64,000 bases of DNA. Source: Ferruginibacter yonginensis. GTDB taxonomy: Bacteria > Bacteroidota > Bacteroidia > Chitinophagales > Chitinophagaceae. The DNA lies in the NCBI RefSeq assembly GCF_042651465.1, contig NZ_JBHSCZ010000002.1, positions 930,001 through 994,000 on the forward strand, given 5' to 3'. The notes under the pieces were generated by a model. That model did no database searches. It was not told the origin of the DNA and saw only the letters and a list, made by a program, of their open reading frames with translations. A program made the translations under genes and the position numbers. Shown here piece by piece: positions 36,575 through 46,196 of this stretch. How positions within the stretch are numbered: position 1 is the stretch's first letter; the number at the start of each line of letters is the position of its first letter.

Positions 36575-37939
36575 ATGAAGTCAATATTTTTTTTCATTAC
36601 TATCTTATTTGCAACAGTCGTTCATGCACAACAAAACTTTACGCAAGATAGCATCATCATTAAGCGTATGGTAGATGATGTTATGAAAAGTAAAGCAGCA
36701 TATGAAAACCTTCGTGTATTATGTAAAAAAATTGGCCCTCGTTTAAGTGGTTCTTTGGGTGCTGAAAAAGCCATAACTGCAGGCTTAAATATGTTGAAAG
36801 CTGCCGGTGCTGATACCGTTTATTTACAACCATGTATGGTGCCTCACTGGGTACGTGGTGCAAAAGAGGTAGGCTATGTAATAGTAGGCGGCCAAAAAAT
36901 GAACCTACAATTAACATCGTTAGGCAACAGCGAAGGCACAAAAGGCAAACTCATCAATGCACCTATTGTTGAAGTAACCAATATTGATGAGTTGGCTACT
37001 AAAAATATTAAAGGGGCAATTGTATTTATAAACATAGCTATGAATCCAACTTACATACGCACTTTTAAAGCGTATGGCGAAAGTGGTGTGGGCAGGCGAA
37101 GTGGTCCTTCTATTGCAGCTAAATATGGCGCAATTGCAGTAATGGTGCGTTCTTTAGCAAGTAATGAAGATGGGCATCCTCATACAGGAACAACGGTTTA
37201 CAACGATTCATTCTCTAAAATACCTGCTTTAGCCATTAGCACAAATGATGCTGAAAGGCTTCATAAATCATTACTAACCGGTAAACCAGTAATAGGTTAT
37301 TTAAAAAATAATTGTACTATGTTAGGCATGGTAAAAAGTTACAACGTAATTGGCGAATTACGAGGAAGTACTTACCCTGAACAAATTATTACAGTAGGAG
37401 GCCACTTAGATAGCTGGGATTTGGCAGAAGGGGCTCAAGATGATGGTACAGGTATTGTACAAAGTATTGAGGTAATTAGGGTATTAAAAGCCACAGGTAT
37501 GCAACCAAAACGTACTGTTAGGGCCGTATTATTTATGAATGAAGAAAATGGTGGCGGTGGGGCTAAAGCGTATTTGCAACAAGCTAAACTTTTAAAAGAA
37601 CAACATGTTTTTGCCTTGGAAAGTGATGCTGGTGGCTTTACACCAAGAGGTTTTAACTTAGATATGCCTTCAACAAAAAAAGCAACCATACAGCAATGGG
37701 CGCCATTTTTTTATAATTATGGCGTGTATGATTTTAAAGAAACGGGTAGTGGCTCAGATATTGGTCCGTTAAAAGAAATTGGCACTGCTTTAGCAGGATT
37801 AGGAACCGATAGCCAACGCTATTTCGACTTACACCATGCTGAAACAGACGTTTTTGAATCAGTAAGCAAACGTGAATTAGATTTAGGTGCAGCCAATATG
37901 GCCGCCTTAATTTGGTTAGTAAGTGAATACGGACTTTGA
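36575..37939 (+). CDS. M28 family zinc peptidase, carboxypeptidase Q-like
   Basis: A 454-residue secreted metallopeptidase. The signal peptide (1-18) ends at VHAQ. A PA-type insert lies at about 120-240, followed by the M28 catalytic core: GGHLDSWDLAEGAQDDGTG gives His and the bridging Asp, MNEENGGGGA the catalytic Glu-Glu, and ESDAGGF plus the late DLHHAETDVFE the remaining zinc ligands. All metal ligands appear intact. It is followed 20 bases later by a small membrane protein gene on the same strand. Confidence 0.9.
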   Translation: MKSIFFFITILFATVVHAQQNFTQDSIIIKRMVDDVMKSKAAYENLRVLCKKIGPRLSGSLGAEKAITAGLNMLKAAGADTVYLQPCMVPHWVRGAKEVGYVIVGGQKMNLQLTSLGNSEGTKGKLINAPIVEVTNIDELATKNIKGAIVFINIAMNPTYIRTFKAYGESGVGRRSGPSIAAKYGAIAVMVRSLASNEDGHPHTGTTVYNDSFSKIPALAISTNDAERLHKSLLTGKPVIGYLKNNCTMLGMVKSYNVIGELRGSTYPEQIITVGGHLDSWDLAEGAQDDGTGIVQSIEVIRVLKATGMQPKRTVRAVLFMNEENGGGGAKAYLQQAKLLKEQHVFALESDAGGFTPRGFNLDMPSTKKATIQQWAPFFYNYGVYDFKETGSGSDIGPLKEIGTALAGLGTDSQRYFDLHHAETDVFESVSKRELDLGAANMAALIWLVSEYGL

Positions 37940-37959
37940 TAACTCTTAAATTATAAACA

Positions 37960-38406
37960 ATGGATGATGTAACTTTTAAAGCGCATGAAGCTCAAATTGC
38001 AGCGCAACCACCAAAACCAACAAGTAAGTTTAAAAAGTTTATTTACAAATTTTTAATAGTAATTGTATTAGTATTGGGTATTTTTATTTGGTGGAAATAT
38101 TTTTATGCTTTTGGTAAAGAAGGTGTAAAGTCTGGCTACTTAAATTATGTGGTGTATAAAGGACAAATGTTTAAAACCTATGAAGGCAAACTTATTCAAC
38201 AAGGTATTAAGTCAAAAGGTACAGCCACCGTACAATCTAACGAGTTTGAGTTTTCCATTAAAAACAAACGTATTTACGATATTTTGAAAATGAATAGCGG
38301 TAAGTATTTTGATTTGCAATACAATGAATATAATGGTGTAGTGCCATGGCGTGGCAATACTGTGTATATTGTTGATAGTATTTTATCAATGAGAGATGCT
38401 GAGTAA
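37960..38406 (+). CDS. single-pass membrane protein of unknown function
   Basis: A 148-residue protein. About 28 cytoplasmic residues, Pro/Lys-rich (QPPKPTSKFKK), precede one transmembrane helix (about 29-46, FLIVIVLVLGIFIWW), then an approximately 100-residue external domain of short beta-like stretches with VYKGQMFKTYEGKLI and WRGNTVYIVDSI. I recognise no catalytic motif. It is probably co-transcribed with the M28 peptidase and convergent with the methylase gene. Confidence 0.7.
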   Translation: MDDVTFKAHEAQIAAQPPKPTSKFKKFIYKFLIVIVLVLGIFIWWKYFYAFGKEGVKSGYLNYVVYKGQMFKTYEGKLIQQGIKSKGTATVQSNEFEFSIKNKRIYDILKMNSGKYFDLQYNEYNGVVPWRGNTVYIVDSILSMRDAE

Positions 38407-38412
38407 CTTATT

Positions 38413-39114
38413 TTAAATACCAGCATGTATTAAAAATATAACCGGTTGCTTATGAAGCGCCGGTATTTTTTTTTGCCACTCCGCAATCGTTGCTGTGATA
38501 ATGCTTTCGTTGGGGGCAGTAATATTAGCTGCTATACAAAGCTTGGTATTTTTATCGCAAGTTTTTAAAATGGTTTCAACCAATTGATTGTTACGGTACG
38601 GCGTTTCAATAAAAATTTTTGTACTATTATTTTTTAAAGAAGCAGCTTCTAAAGCTTTAATTGCTTTGATGCGTTCGCCATTATCAATAGGTAAGTAACC
38701 TACAAACTCAAATTGTTGCCCACTCATACCACTGGCCATTAAGGCTAATAATATTGAACTTGGTCCTACCATAGGCTTTATGGTACATTGTAATTTTTGG
38801 GCTTCGGCAATTAATATTTGCCCGGGGTCAGCAATGCCAGGACAACCAGCTTCGCTAATAATTGCAATGGTTTTATTTTCCTTTATTTTCTGTTTGAAGC
38901 TACTTATTTGTTCAGCTTCTACTTTGTGTATTGCAAACCATTCAAACTGCTCAATAGCAATGCTTTTATCCATCAACTTAAAAAACCTACGAGCCGTACG
39001 TTCATTTTCTGCAAAAACCACGTTGCATTGCTTTATAGCATCAACAACATAAGTAGGTATGGTTTCGCTAACATCATCTGCCAGCACACAAGGAATTAAG
39101 TAAATGGTTGCCAT
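38413..39114 (-). CDS. RsmI-like SAM-dependent methyltransferase (tetrapyrrole methylase family)
   Basis: A 233-residue cytoplasmic methylase. The tetrapyrrole-methylase fold begins TIYLIPCVLADDV; ISEAGCPGIADPG is the GxADPG-type loop conserved in RsmI, and FVGYLP a further RsmI-like motif. RsmI 2'-O-methylates C1402 of 16S rRNA, but this protein is shorter than typical RsmI (about 280) and lacks its C-terminal domain, so it may be the divergent paralogue common in Bacteroidota. It ends 5 bases after the EI24 gene begins its neighbour block on the same strand. Confidence 0.78.
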   Translation of the reverse strand: MATIYLIPCVLADDVSETIPTYVVDAIKQCNVVFAENERTARRFFKLMDKSIAIEQFEWFAIHKVEAEQISSFKQKIKENKTIAIISEAGCPGIADPGQILIAEAQKLQCTIKPMVGPSSILLALMASGMSGQQFEFVGYLPIDNGERIKAIKALEAASLKNNSTKIFIETPYRNNQLVETILKTCDKNTKLCIAANITAPNESIITATIAEWQKKIPALHKQPVIFLIHAGI

Positions 39115-39119
39115 AATGG

Positions 39120-39890
39120 TTACAAAAATATTTGTTTTTCTTTGGCTTTGTGTAAACTTAAAGTTGCTGCTATTACGGCATAAGAGGGTGCAAGTAACCA
39201 GCCAACAAATGGTAATAAATGCATTACATAAAATACAAGTCCGTTACCTATAGCTAGGCCTTTGTGCCTACCAATAAATTGTACACTTTGTACAGTTGTA
39301 AGTTTATTGCGTTCGCAACTATAATCTAACATTGAAAACCCAAAGTAGTAGCACTCAGTAAGTAGGGCAATTAATGGAGCTATCCAACCAATTACTGGTA
39401 CTATTGAAAATATTAAAATGGTGAGTACGTATACCGATTGCCATAATAAATTTCTTAAAGCAATTTTTGTACCTCGTACTATATCAATTAAAAGTTGTTT
39501 AAAGCTAAATGGAAATTCTTTTTGCTCTAAAATACTTTCAGTTTTTTCACTTAAATAGGCAAATACTGGCGAACCAATTATTAAAAATAAAAATTTGAAT
39601 AAGGAGAAGTAGAAGAAAAAAAGAACGGTCATAATAATACCTTGACCAACAATTACCAATAGGTTTAACCAACTCTCCTCCATACCATCTAACCAAGCCC
39701 TTAAACCCGTTTTTAAAAATATAAATTCAATGGCGTTTACACTACTAATGGCAAAAAAATACAAGCCCGTCATAAAGAGTAAACAATAAATTATGCCGGG
39801 TATCATAATCCATTTCCATAATTTATTTTTTATAATGAAACGGTGGGCATCAAAAAACGATTGGAAAGAGATAATGATTTCTTTTAGCAT
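39120..39890 (-). CDS. EI24 / CysZ-like membrane protein
   Basis: A 256-residue inner-membrane protein with about five or six hydrophobic segments (near 28-52, 76-108, 150-180 and 205-235). The opening FQSFFDAHRFIIKNKLWKWIMIP and the middle CYYFGFSMLDYSCER (the YxxxxxxDYxxxR pattern) match the EI24/CysZ family. CysZ imports sulfate in Proteobacteria; here the substrate is unknown. It is 5 bases from the methylase gene and probably in one transcript. Confidence 0.8.
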   Translation of the reverse strand: MLKEIIISFQSFFDAHRFIIKNKLWKWIMIPGIIYCLLFMTGLYFFAISSVNAIEFIFLKTGLRAWLDGMEESWLNLLVIVGQGIIMTVLFFFYFSLFKFLFLIIGSPVFAYLSEKTESILEQKEFPFSFKQLLIDIVRGTKIALRNLLWQSVYVLTILIFSIVPVIGWIAPLIALLTECYYFGFSMLDYSCERNKLTTVQSVQFIGRHKGLAIGNGLVFYVMHLLPFVGWLLAPSYAVIAATLSLHKAKEKQIFL

Positions 39891-39988
39891 AGCTTGAATG
39901 GTAAACGCACAATTTAATGGCTTTAAAGTTACACATCTACTACGTAAAAAATAAAATAGTTATTGTGAAATTGCATTTTAGCCAATAA

Positions 39989-40017
39989 AAAAGCCACAGT
40001 ATTTAACTGTGGCTTTT
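39989..40017 (-). terminator. terminator of the PorP/SprF gene
   Basis: AAAAGCCACAGT/ACTGTGGCTTTT, a 12-bp stem with an ATTTA loop, 18 bases past the stop. Confidence 0.9.
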
Positions 40018-40034
40018 AAAGTAGTTATTTACAA

Positions 40035-41036
40035 TTAAAATTTAGGACAAGGAATACCCTTGCTTTCAACTTTGCGTTTTACATAAATTAAAGAAAATTC
40101 CGAACCGCCACGACTAGCTGTTGCTGATTTTAAACTGCTAATATTAACATCATAACTAGCACCTATTCTTAACCCACCCACTTCTAAACCAATGTATGGA
40201 ATAATAGCATCGTTTAAACGAACCCATGAGCCTATATTTAATGCAGATGGTGATTCTTCATTATTATTTAAACTGTAAGATATTGCGCCACCTAAAGTTG
40301 TTTCGCTTGCTTTATTTTGTATTTGATGGATGATAGATGTACTTAAACTCAATACATCCGTAATGGGCAATGTACCACCTGCATGTAATGTTAACCTATT
40401 GGCAAGAAAATAATTTTGATCTTTAAAGCCAACTTTTGGTCTGTTAATATGATAGGCCGATACACCAGCATAATAGTTATTAACACCATTACTTGAACCA
40501 GAAAATAATAAACCAGCATTAAAATCGATATAGCTTTGGTTATTGCCGTTGGTTAAAAAATCAGTACGGGCACCAGTAAATCCATTTTGGCGCAACATAT
40601 CTTCAAAAGTGAGTTTACTATCATCAATAGTTAAACTGCTATACGTACCCTGAAAACCCAAGCCGATGGTATTGTAACCATCTTCATCTAAAGCTTTGTG
40701 GTACGACATTGACAATGAACCGTAATTCAATTTTAATTGGTTATCAGCACTAGCATCAGATAAACCAGAAATACCAATACCAAAAACATCACCTTGTGGT
40801 AATTTATCTTTCATAATACCAAAATCAAATGAACCGCTAGTGGTTACGTAAGCTTTTGGTATGCTAGGCCATTGGTCTCTATGGTTTACAGCCAAACGCC
40901 ATTGACCATCAAACTTACCAGTAAATGCAGGGTTTAATGTAAGGGGAGAGGCAAAAAATTGTGAAAAATGCGGATCTTGTGCTTGTGCTACAAATGCCAT
41001 ACAACACACCACAACTGCTAATAAAAGTTTTCTCAT
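40035..41036 (-). CDS. PorP/SprF family type IX secretion protein
   Basis: A 333-residue outer-membrane protein. The signal peptide (1-19) ends at AQAQDPHFSQFFASPLTLNPAFTG, the near-universal opening of mature PorP/SprF proteins. The remainder is alternating strands with Gly/aromatic turns and a C-terminal LIYVKRKVESKGIPCP. PorP proteins are part of, or partner with, T9SS cargo and often pair with a SprB-like or lipoprotein gene; no such partner lies next to it here. Confidence 0.88.
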   Translation of the reverse strand: MRKLLLAVVVCCMAFVAQAQDPHFSQFFASPLTLNPAFTGKFDGQWRLAVNHRDQWPSIPKAYVTTSGSFDFGIMKDKLPQGDVFGIGISGLSDASADNQLKLNYGSLSMSYHKALDEDGYNTIGLGFQGTYSSLTIDDSKLTFEDMLRQNGFTGARTDFLTNGNNQSYIDFNAGLLFSGSSNGVNNYYAGVSAYHINRPKVGFKDQNYFLANRLTLHAGGTLPITDVLSLSTSIIHQIQNKASETTLGGAISYSLNNNEESPSALNIGSWVRLNDAIIPYIGLEVGGLRIGASYDVNISSLKSATASRGGSEFSLIYVKRKVESKGIPCPKF

Positions 41037-41162
41037 TTGCTATACGATTCTATTACTTAAAGATAAGTAAATCACTTAAAATGCTGCCTCATTTATTTGA
41101 AAGTTATTAACCAAACACACTTTTTTTGTTGAAGCAGCGTTGTTGTTGGCTTTTATGCTCAT

Positions 41163-41813
41163 TTATTTTTGCATTTTTGAACCATAAGCCAAGTCACCGG
41201 CATCGCCTAAGCCAGGTATAATATACCCTTTATCTGACAGTTCATCATCAATAGCACCACACCAAATTGTAACTTCTGGTATGGCTGCTTGCAATGCTTC
41301 AATACCTTTAGTAGCAGCAATGGCACATACTACATGTAATTTTTTAATGTTGCCAGCCTCTTTAATAAACTGAATTGCTTTTATTAATGATGCGCCTGTT
41401 GCTAACATGGGATCGCTTACAATAACCACCCTGCCTTCAATGGGCGGACAACTCATATACTCCAACGCAATTTCAAAACTACCATCATCATTATGTTTGC
41501 GGTAAGCACTTAAAAATGCATTATCTGCTCTATCAAAATAGCTTAATAAGCCATTGTGCATAGCTAACCCTGCTCTTAAAATAGTGGCTAGTACAGGCTG
41601 GTCTTTTAAAACTTTACAATTTGCGATACCCATAGGTGTTGTTATAGCAGCATCTTCAGTTTCCATTTGCTTACTAATTTCATAGCCAATTACTTCGGCA
41701 ATACGTTCTAAATTTCTGCGAAAACGAAGTCTGTCTTGCTGTATAGCAACATTTCTTAATTCACTTACCCAATTGCTTATTAATGAGTGCTCTGTACTAA
41801 AGTTGTAAACCAT
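41163..41813 (-). CDS. upp: uracil phosphoribosyltransferase
   Basis: Pyrimidine salvage enzyme: uracil + PRPP to UMP. 216 residues. The PRPP-binding motif VVIVSDPMLATGASLIKAI (DPMLATG) is exact, and the uracil-binding C-terminal GLGDAGDLAYGSK is typical. ILRAGLAMHNGLL is a conserved early motif. The start is MVYNFSTEHSLISNW. It is monocistronic. Confidence 0.95.
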   Translation of the reverse strand: MVYNFSTEHSLISNWVSELRNVAIQQDRLRFRRNLERIAEVIGYEISKQMETEDAAITTPMGIANCKVLKDQPVLATILRAGLAMHNGLLSYFDRADNAFLSAYRKHNDDGSFEIALEYMSCPPIEGRVVIVSDPMLATGASLIKAIQFIKEAGNIKKLHVVCAIAATKGIEALQAAIPEVTIWCGAIDDELSDKGYIIPGLGDAGDLAYGSKMQK

Positions 41814-42017
41814 CTTTTTATGTAAAATGTACCTTTTATAAGGTTGTTATAGTTTTTTTAAAATCCATCAAATCTAAAATAAAATTGTGTGTGAAATCTA
41901 TTTTTGGTGAATTAAATATTGGGTATTGTAAAATAAATGAATGCTACAATTTAAAAAGATGTAAATTTTACTTTAAATAGCTCCCAATCATCTAATAAAA
42001 ACAACAATAACATCTTT

Positions 42018-42437
42018 ATGAAGTATATATTTTCTGCCATCATTTTTACCATAATTTTTATTGCTTGTAATAGTACTGAAAAGCAAGAGGCAAATGCTCA
42101 AAAAAAATATGAAAAAACAAAAGCTGATTTAGCAACTGTTGAAAAAGAAACACCTTTAAATTTTTTAGTGGTTAATGGAGGCTATAAAAAAAATATACTT
42201 CGCCAAAGTGTAGTAAGGGCTACTATTTTTAACAACGCTAAAATGGTTACCTATAAAGATGTTGATGTAAAATTGAGTTTTTACAGCAAAACGGGTGTGC
42301 TTTTAGAAGAAGACCACGAAACGATTTATGAAAATGTTGGTCCGGGTGAATCAGTAAAATTTAAAAGCAAATATTTTACTCCAAAGGGTACGGATAGTGT
42401 TGGTTTTAAAATTGTAAAAGCAACGTTTGTAAAATAA
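42018..42437 (+). CDS. small lipoprotein of unknown function
   Basis: A 139-residue lipoprotein. The signal ends in FIAC (Cys about residue 17), then NSTEKQEANAQKKYEK. The C-terminal part (about 50-139) reads as one Ig-like beta domain with VRATIFNNAKMVTYKDVDVKL and VGPGESVKFKSKYF, resembling FxLYD-type domains that occur in secreted proteins. Function is unknown. It converges on the adenine deaminase gene. Confidence 0.65.
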   Translation: MKYIFSAIIFTIIFIACNSTEKQEANAQKKYEKTKADLATVEKETPLNFLVVNGGYKKNILRQSVVRATIFNNAKMVTYKDVDVKLSFYSKTGVLLEEDHETIYENVGPGESVKFKSKYFTPKGTDSVGFKIVKATFVK

Positions 42438-42458
42438 AAATTTTGTTACTTGGCTAGA

Positions 42459-44096
42459 TTATAAGCCATTTTCAATAAAAAAAAAGCTGTTGCCATCAAA
42501 CAAACCTTTATCGCTCAACTTTAATTGTGGTATTACTAGTAAAGCCATAAATGATAATGTCATAAATGGAGCTGCCATGGTACTGCCTAACTCGTTGGTG
42601 GCAAAGTTGTTGATGGTGGTATAATCATGGGCTACTTTAAAACCATCATCAGCACTCATTAAACCAGCAATGGGTAAGGGTAAAACCATTTCTTTGTTTT
42701 CAGAAACAGCACTAATACCACCCTGTGCTTTTATAACCAAATTAACAGCTTCGCAAATACTTTCATCATCAACACCCACGGCTACAATATTATGGCTATC
42801 ATGCGCTACAGATGATGCTATGGCGCCATTGGTTAAGCCAATATTTTTTATGAACGATATGGCAATTGGTGCATCATTATAGCGGTTTACAACCACAATT
42901 TTTAAAATATCATTTGCAACATTGCTTTCAATAAATCCTTTATGAGCAAATACAGGTAGGGTAAGTTTATTGGTAATGAGTTGCCCTTCCAACGCCTCAA
43001 TTACATGGATGTATTGTTGTCCATCTTTTAACGCCACCTTAAAATCTGTTTCTTTTTTAAGGGAACAGTTAAATTGATTAATTGGCGTAATAGGTATAGT
43101 AGGTATAAACGAACTACCATCAGAAGCTACCAATGTGCCGTTAATAAAGGTTTCATTTACCTCAAAATTGAGGAGGTTTTTTACAACAATAAAATCAGCA
43201 GCATCGCCTACTCTCAACAAACCGTTTGTCATGTTATAATGTAGCACAGGGTTTACACATGCAGCTTGTAATACTTTAAAAATATCAATACCTTTAGCTA
43301 CTGCCCTTGCACACAATGCATTAATGTGATTGGTAGCAAGGCTATCAGGGTGCTTATCATCACTACAAAACATCATATTTTCATAGTGCTCATGCATTAA
43401 ATCAATAAGGGCATCAAAGTTTTTGGCGGCACTACCTTCTCTAATTAATATTTTCATGCCGTATTGTAATTTATCCAATGCTTCATCAGCCGTAAAACAT
43501 TCATGATCGGTACTCATGCCAGCATCTATATATTGCTTGGCTAAAGCACCTCTTAAGCCTGGTGCATGGCCATCAATAGGTTTGTTTATTTTTTTAGCAG
43601 CGGCAATTTTTTTAAGTACTTCGGCATCATTATTTAATACGCCGGGGAAGTTCATCATTTCACTCAAATAAAAAATATCATCGTTGGCTAATAAAGTAGC
43701 TACCGCATCGCTATCAATAGCGGCCCCTGCTGTTTCAAAAACAGTTGCAGGTACACAACTCGGGGCACCAAAGTGAAATTTAAAAGGGACCGTTTTGCCA
43801 TTATCAATCATAAATTGTACACCAGCTACACCACATACATTGGCAATTTCGTGAGGGTCGCTAATAGTACCTGTAGTGCCATGTATTACGGCTAATTTTG
43901 CAAATTCTGATGGTATAAGCATGCTGCTTTCAACATGTACATGGCTATCAATAAAGCCTGGCATTATATAGGGGTAACGTTCATCAATAGCATCATGTAA
44001 TTTGATAATGGCACTTATTTTTTCATCAGCTACTTCTATGGTGCCTACAAAAATTTGTTTGTTTAAAATATCAACAATGTTACCTTTTATCGTCAT
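42459..44096 (-). CDS. ade: adenine deaminase
   Basis: Amidohydrolase that converts adenine to hypoxanthine, in purine salvage. 545 residues. The metal motif PGFIDSHVHVESSM, HGTTGTISDPHEIANV and GHAPGLRG (with the conserved His) are family hallmarks; the C-terminal domain has VAVGVDDESICEAVN and PIAGLMS. This matches the two-domain COG1001 adenine deaminase (about 550-600 residues). The start is ATG 4 bases from the divergent LolA-like frame's upstream region. Confidence 0.94.
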   Translation of the reverse strand: MTIKGNIVDILNKQIFVGTIEVADEKISAIIKLHDAIDERYPYIMPGFIDSHVHVESSMLIPSEFAKLAVIHGTTGTISDPHEIANVCGVAGVQFMIDNGKTVPFKFHFGAPSCVPATVFETAGAAIDSDAVATLLANDDIFYLSEMMNFPGVLNNDAEVLKKIAAAKKINKPIDGHAPGLRGALAKQYIDAGMSTDHECFTADEALDKLQYGMKILIREGSAAKNFDALIDLMHEHYENMMFCSDDKHPDSLATNHINALCARAVAKGIDIFKVLQAACVNPVLHYNMTNGLLRVGDAADFIVVKNLLNFEVNETFINGTLVASDGSSFIPTIPITPINQFNCSLKKETDFKVALKDGQQYIHVIEALEGQLITNKLTLPVFAHKGFIESNVANDILKIVVVNRYNDAPIAISFIKNIGLTNGAIASSVAHDSHNIVAVGVDDESICEAVNLVIKAQGGISAVSENKEMVLPLPIAGLMSADDGFKVAHDYTTINNFATNELGSTMAAPFMTLSFMALLVIPQLKLSDKGLFDGNSFFFIENGL

Positions 44097-44237
44097 AATA
44101 TGGGGCCATTAAAATGCTGGCGTAGCCGTTTATGTAAATTAAAAATGATTTTAAAAAATCAACCTACTTGCAAATGTATTGAACTACTATATTTGTATCG
44201 TTATATTTTTAAAAGTCAAACAAAACAACTACACAAC

Positions 44238-44942
44238 ATGAAATTATTTAAAAACGTAATGATGGCTGCAGCATTGGTAGCATCGTTACATGCAAACGCC
44301 CAAACGGCTGATGAAATTGTTGCCAAACATATTGAAGGTATGGGTGGTGCTGCTAAATTAGCCACTTTAACTTCGGTTAAAAAAACAGGTACATTATCTG
44401 CACAAGGGTATGATATACCTGTGGTAATGACTGTGTTACAACAAAAAGGTTTCCGTCTTGATTTAGATATTATGGGAACGGCAAATTACCAAGTGGTTAC
44501 GCCTCAAAAAGGTTTTATATTTTTCCCGATTCAAGGTATGACTGAACCAAAAGATTTTGATGAAGATCAATTAAAGGCTGCTCAAGGCTCATTAGAAATT
44601 CAAAGCGCTTTCTTGAATTATAAAGATAAAGGTATGTCAGTTGAGTTATTGGGTACTGAAAAGTATAATAATGCAGATGTGTTTAAATTAAAAGTGACCA
44701 ACAAAGCAGGTAAGGTAAGTACTATGTTTGTTGATAGCAAAAATTACCGATTATTAAAAGTGGTTTCAAAGAGTAAAGCACCTGATGGTAGCGAAGTTGA
44801 TCAAGAAACTACCTATGATGATTACAAACAAAATGCTGATGGTTTTTGGTTTTCCTATAGTAGCACCACACCACAAGGCACAATTGTTTTTGATAAAATT
44901 GAGTCAAACATAAAAGTGGATGAAAATATTTTCAAAAACTAA
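44238..44942 (+). CDS. LolA-like periplasmic protein
   Basis: A 234-residue exported protein. The signal peptide MKLFKNVMMAAALVASLHANAQ supports ATG 44238 rather than the frame's upstream ATG 44100, which would put an unrelated hydrophilic segment first. The mature part starts TADEIVAKHIEGMGGAAKL, then a beta-rich half-barrel: VKKTGTLSAQGYDIP, NYQVVTPQKGFIFFP and a VFKLKVTNKAGKVSTMFVD strand pair. This resembles outer-membrane lipoprotein carriers, but a lipoprotein-chaperone role is not shown. Confidence 0.75.
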   Translation: MKLFKNVMMAAALVASLHANAQTADEIVAKHIEGMGGAAKLATLTSVKKTGTLSAQGYDIPVVMTVLQQKGFRLDLDIMGTANYQVVTPQKGFIFFPIQGMTEPKDFDEDQLKAAQGSLEIQSAFLNYKDKGMSVELLGTEKYNNADVFKLKVTNKAGKVSTMFVDSKNYRLLKVVSKSKAPDGSEVDQETTYDDYKQNADGFWFSYSSTTPQGTIVFDKIESNIKVDENIFKN

Positions 44943-44961
44943 TTGCATCATCAATCATACT

Positions 44962-44995
44962 AAAAAGCAGTTTCAACAATGAAGCTGCTTTTTTA
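44962..44995. terminator. bidirectional terminator
   Basis: AAAAGCAGTTTC/GAAGCTGCTTTT stem with one G-T pair, between the LolA-like gene and trmD, which converge. Confidence 0.85.
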
Positions 44996-44997
44996 TT

Positions 44998-45675
44998 TTA
45001 TTCATCCAGCAAATCGGGTCTTCTTGTTTTTGTACGCTCAAGGGCTTGTTCATAACGCCATTGATCAATTAGTTGGTGGTTGCCACTTTTGAGTACATTG
45101 GGTATGGTCCAACCTCTAAAATTTTCTGGTCGGGTATACACAGGTGGCGCTAATAAATTGTCTTGAAACGAATCAGTAAGTGCAGAGCTTTCGTCGTTTA
45201 AAACACCTGGTATCAAGCGGCCAATAGCATCAGTAAGTACGGCAGCAGCCAATTCGCCGCCACTCAACACGTAATCACCTATAGAAATTTCCTTCGTTAC
45301 AAAATGATCTCTAAAGCGTTGGTCAATACCTTTGTAATGGCCACAAATCATCAATAAATTATTTTTAAGCGATAATTGATTAGCCATTGGTTGGTTAAAC
45401 GTTTCACCATCAGGCGTTAAATAAATTACTTCATCGTAGCTAGTTTGTTGCTGTAAAGCCTCCACTGCATTTACCAAAGGTTCCATCATTAAAACCATAC
45501 CTGCACCACCTCCAAATTGATAATCATCTACCTGAGCCCTAGCATAGGTGGTATATTGCCTAAGGTTAATGATATTTACTTGCAGTAAACCTTTATCGGC
45601 GGCTCTTTTCATAATAGAGTGCGAAAAAGGAGAGGTAAGTAAATCCGGTACAACGCTGATGATATCTATTTTCAT
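44998..45675 (-). CDS. trmD: tRNA (guanine-N1)-methyltransferase
   Basis: SPOUT-class methylase that makes m1G37 in tRNAs, guarding against frameshifting. 225 residues. MKIDIISVVPDLL, the DDYQFGGGAGMVLMMEP loop, the knot ICGHYKGIDQRF, and the SAM-pocket segment EISIGDYVLSGGELAA are all clear. It is not in the usual rpsP-rimM-trmD-rplS cluster. It follows a small S4-domain gene by 35 bases. Confidence 0.96.
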   Translation of the reverse strand: MKIDIISVVPDLLTSPFSHSIMKRAADKGLLQVNIINLRQYTTYARAQVDDYQFGGGAGMVLMMEPLVNAVEALQQQTSYDEVIYLTPDGETFNQPMANQLSLKNNLLMICGHYKGIDQRFRDHFVTKEISIGDYVLSGGELAAAVLTDAIGRLIPGVLNDESSALTDSFQDNLLAPPVYTRPENFRGWTIPNVLKSGNHQLIDQWRYEQALERTKTRRPDLLDE

Positions 45676-45710
45676 ACTTTTTTTTAATTAATAAAATACA
45701 AACGATACAG

Positions 45711-46100
45711 TTAAATAGTATCTCCCATAAACCCTTCTAAATCTCGTTGCTGTTTTTTGGTAGGGCGGCCTACTTTACTCAATCGTTTACCCGTATGAAA
45801 AGCCGCTGCTTGGTATTGTATTTTATCAACAGCTTCCTCAGGTGTTATATCAACATAGTAATGAATAGCTTCACTATACTGTACACGGTTGTGGAGTAAG
45901 CCACTTACTTTTATTACCCATTTTTTGGCTTCTGTTTTTACCTCATACGTTTCATTAATGTTTACTTGTTTTGATGCTTTTACATTACTGCCATTGTATT
46001 TTACTTTGCCTTTTTCACATGCTTCAGCAGCTAAACTTCTGGTTTTAAATAGCCTAATACTCCATAAATATTTATCTATCCTTAATTTTTCTTTTTCCAT
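45711..46100 (-). CDS. S4-domain RNA-binding protein (Hsp15/HslR-like)
   Basis: A 129-residue cytoplasmic protein. The S4 domain (about 6-70) has RIDKYLWSIRLFKTRSLA and the typical GKVKYNGSNVKASKQV strand. The basic C-terminal tail KVGRPTKKQQRDLEGF is the Hsp15 signature. Hsp15 rescues stalled 50S subunits with nascent chains in E. coli. It lies directly upstream of trmD on the same strand. Confidence 0.88.
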   Translation of the reverse strand: MEKEKLRIDKYLWSIRLFKTRSLAAEACEKGKVKYNGSNVKASKQVNINETYEVKTEAKKWVIKVSGLLHNRVQYSEAIHYYVDITPEEAVDKIQYQAAAFHTGKRLSKVGRPTKKQQRDLEGFMGDTI

Positions 46101-46196
46101 GGTTCACATCTATTTTGTAAAATTATACCTAATTATTTTATGTTGGGTATGGGTTATGTAGCTTAATGTGTATTTTTATTTTTAAATAATAAGTTT

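Noticed and set aside
44100..44237. N-terminal extension of the LolA-like gene
   Set aside because: The signal peptide begins at 44238; the upstream codons are Cys/Lys-rich with no family resemblance.
46143..46196. Upstream region of the DPP-IV-like gene examined for a promoter
   Set aside because: No TAnnTTTG box with suitable spacing was found, so nothing is reported.
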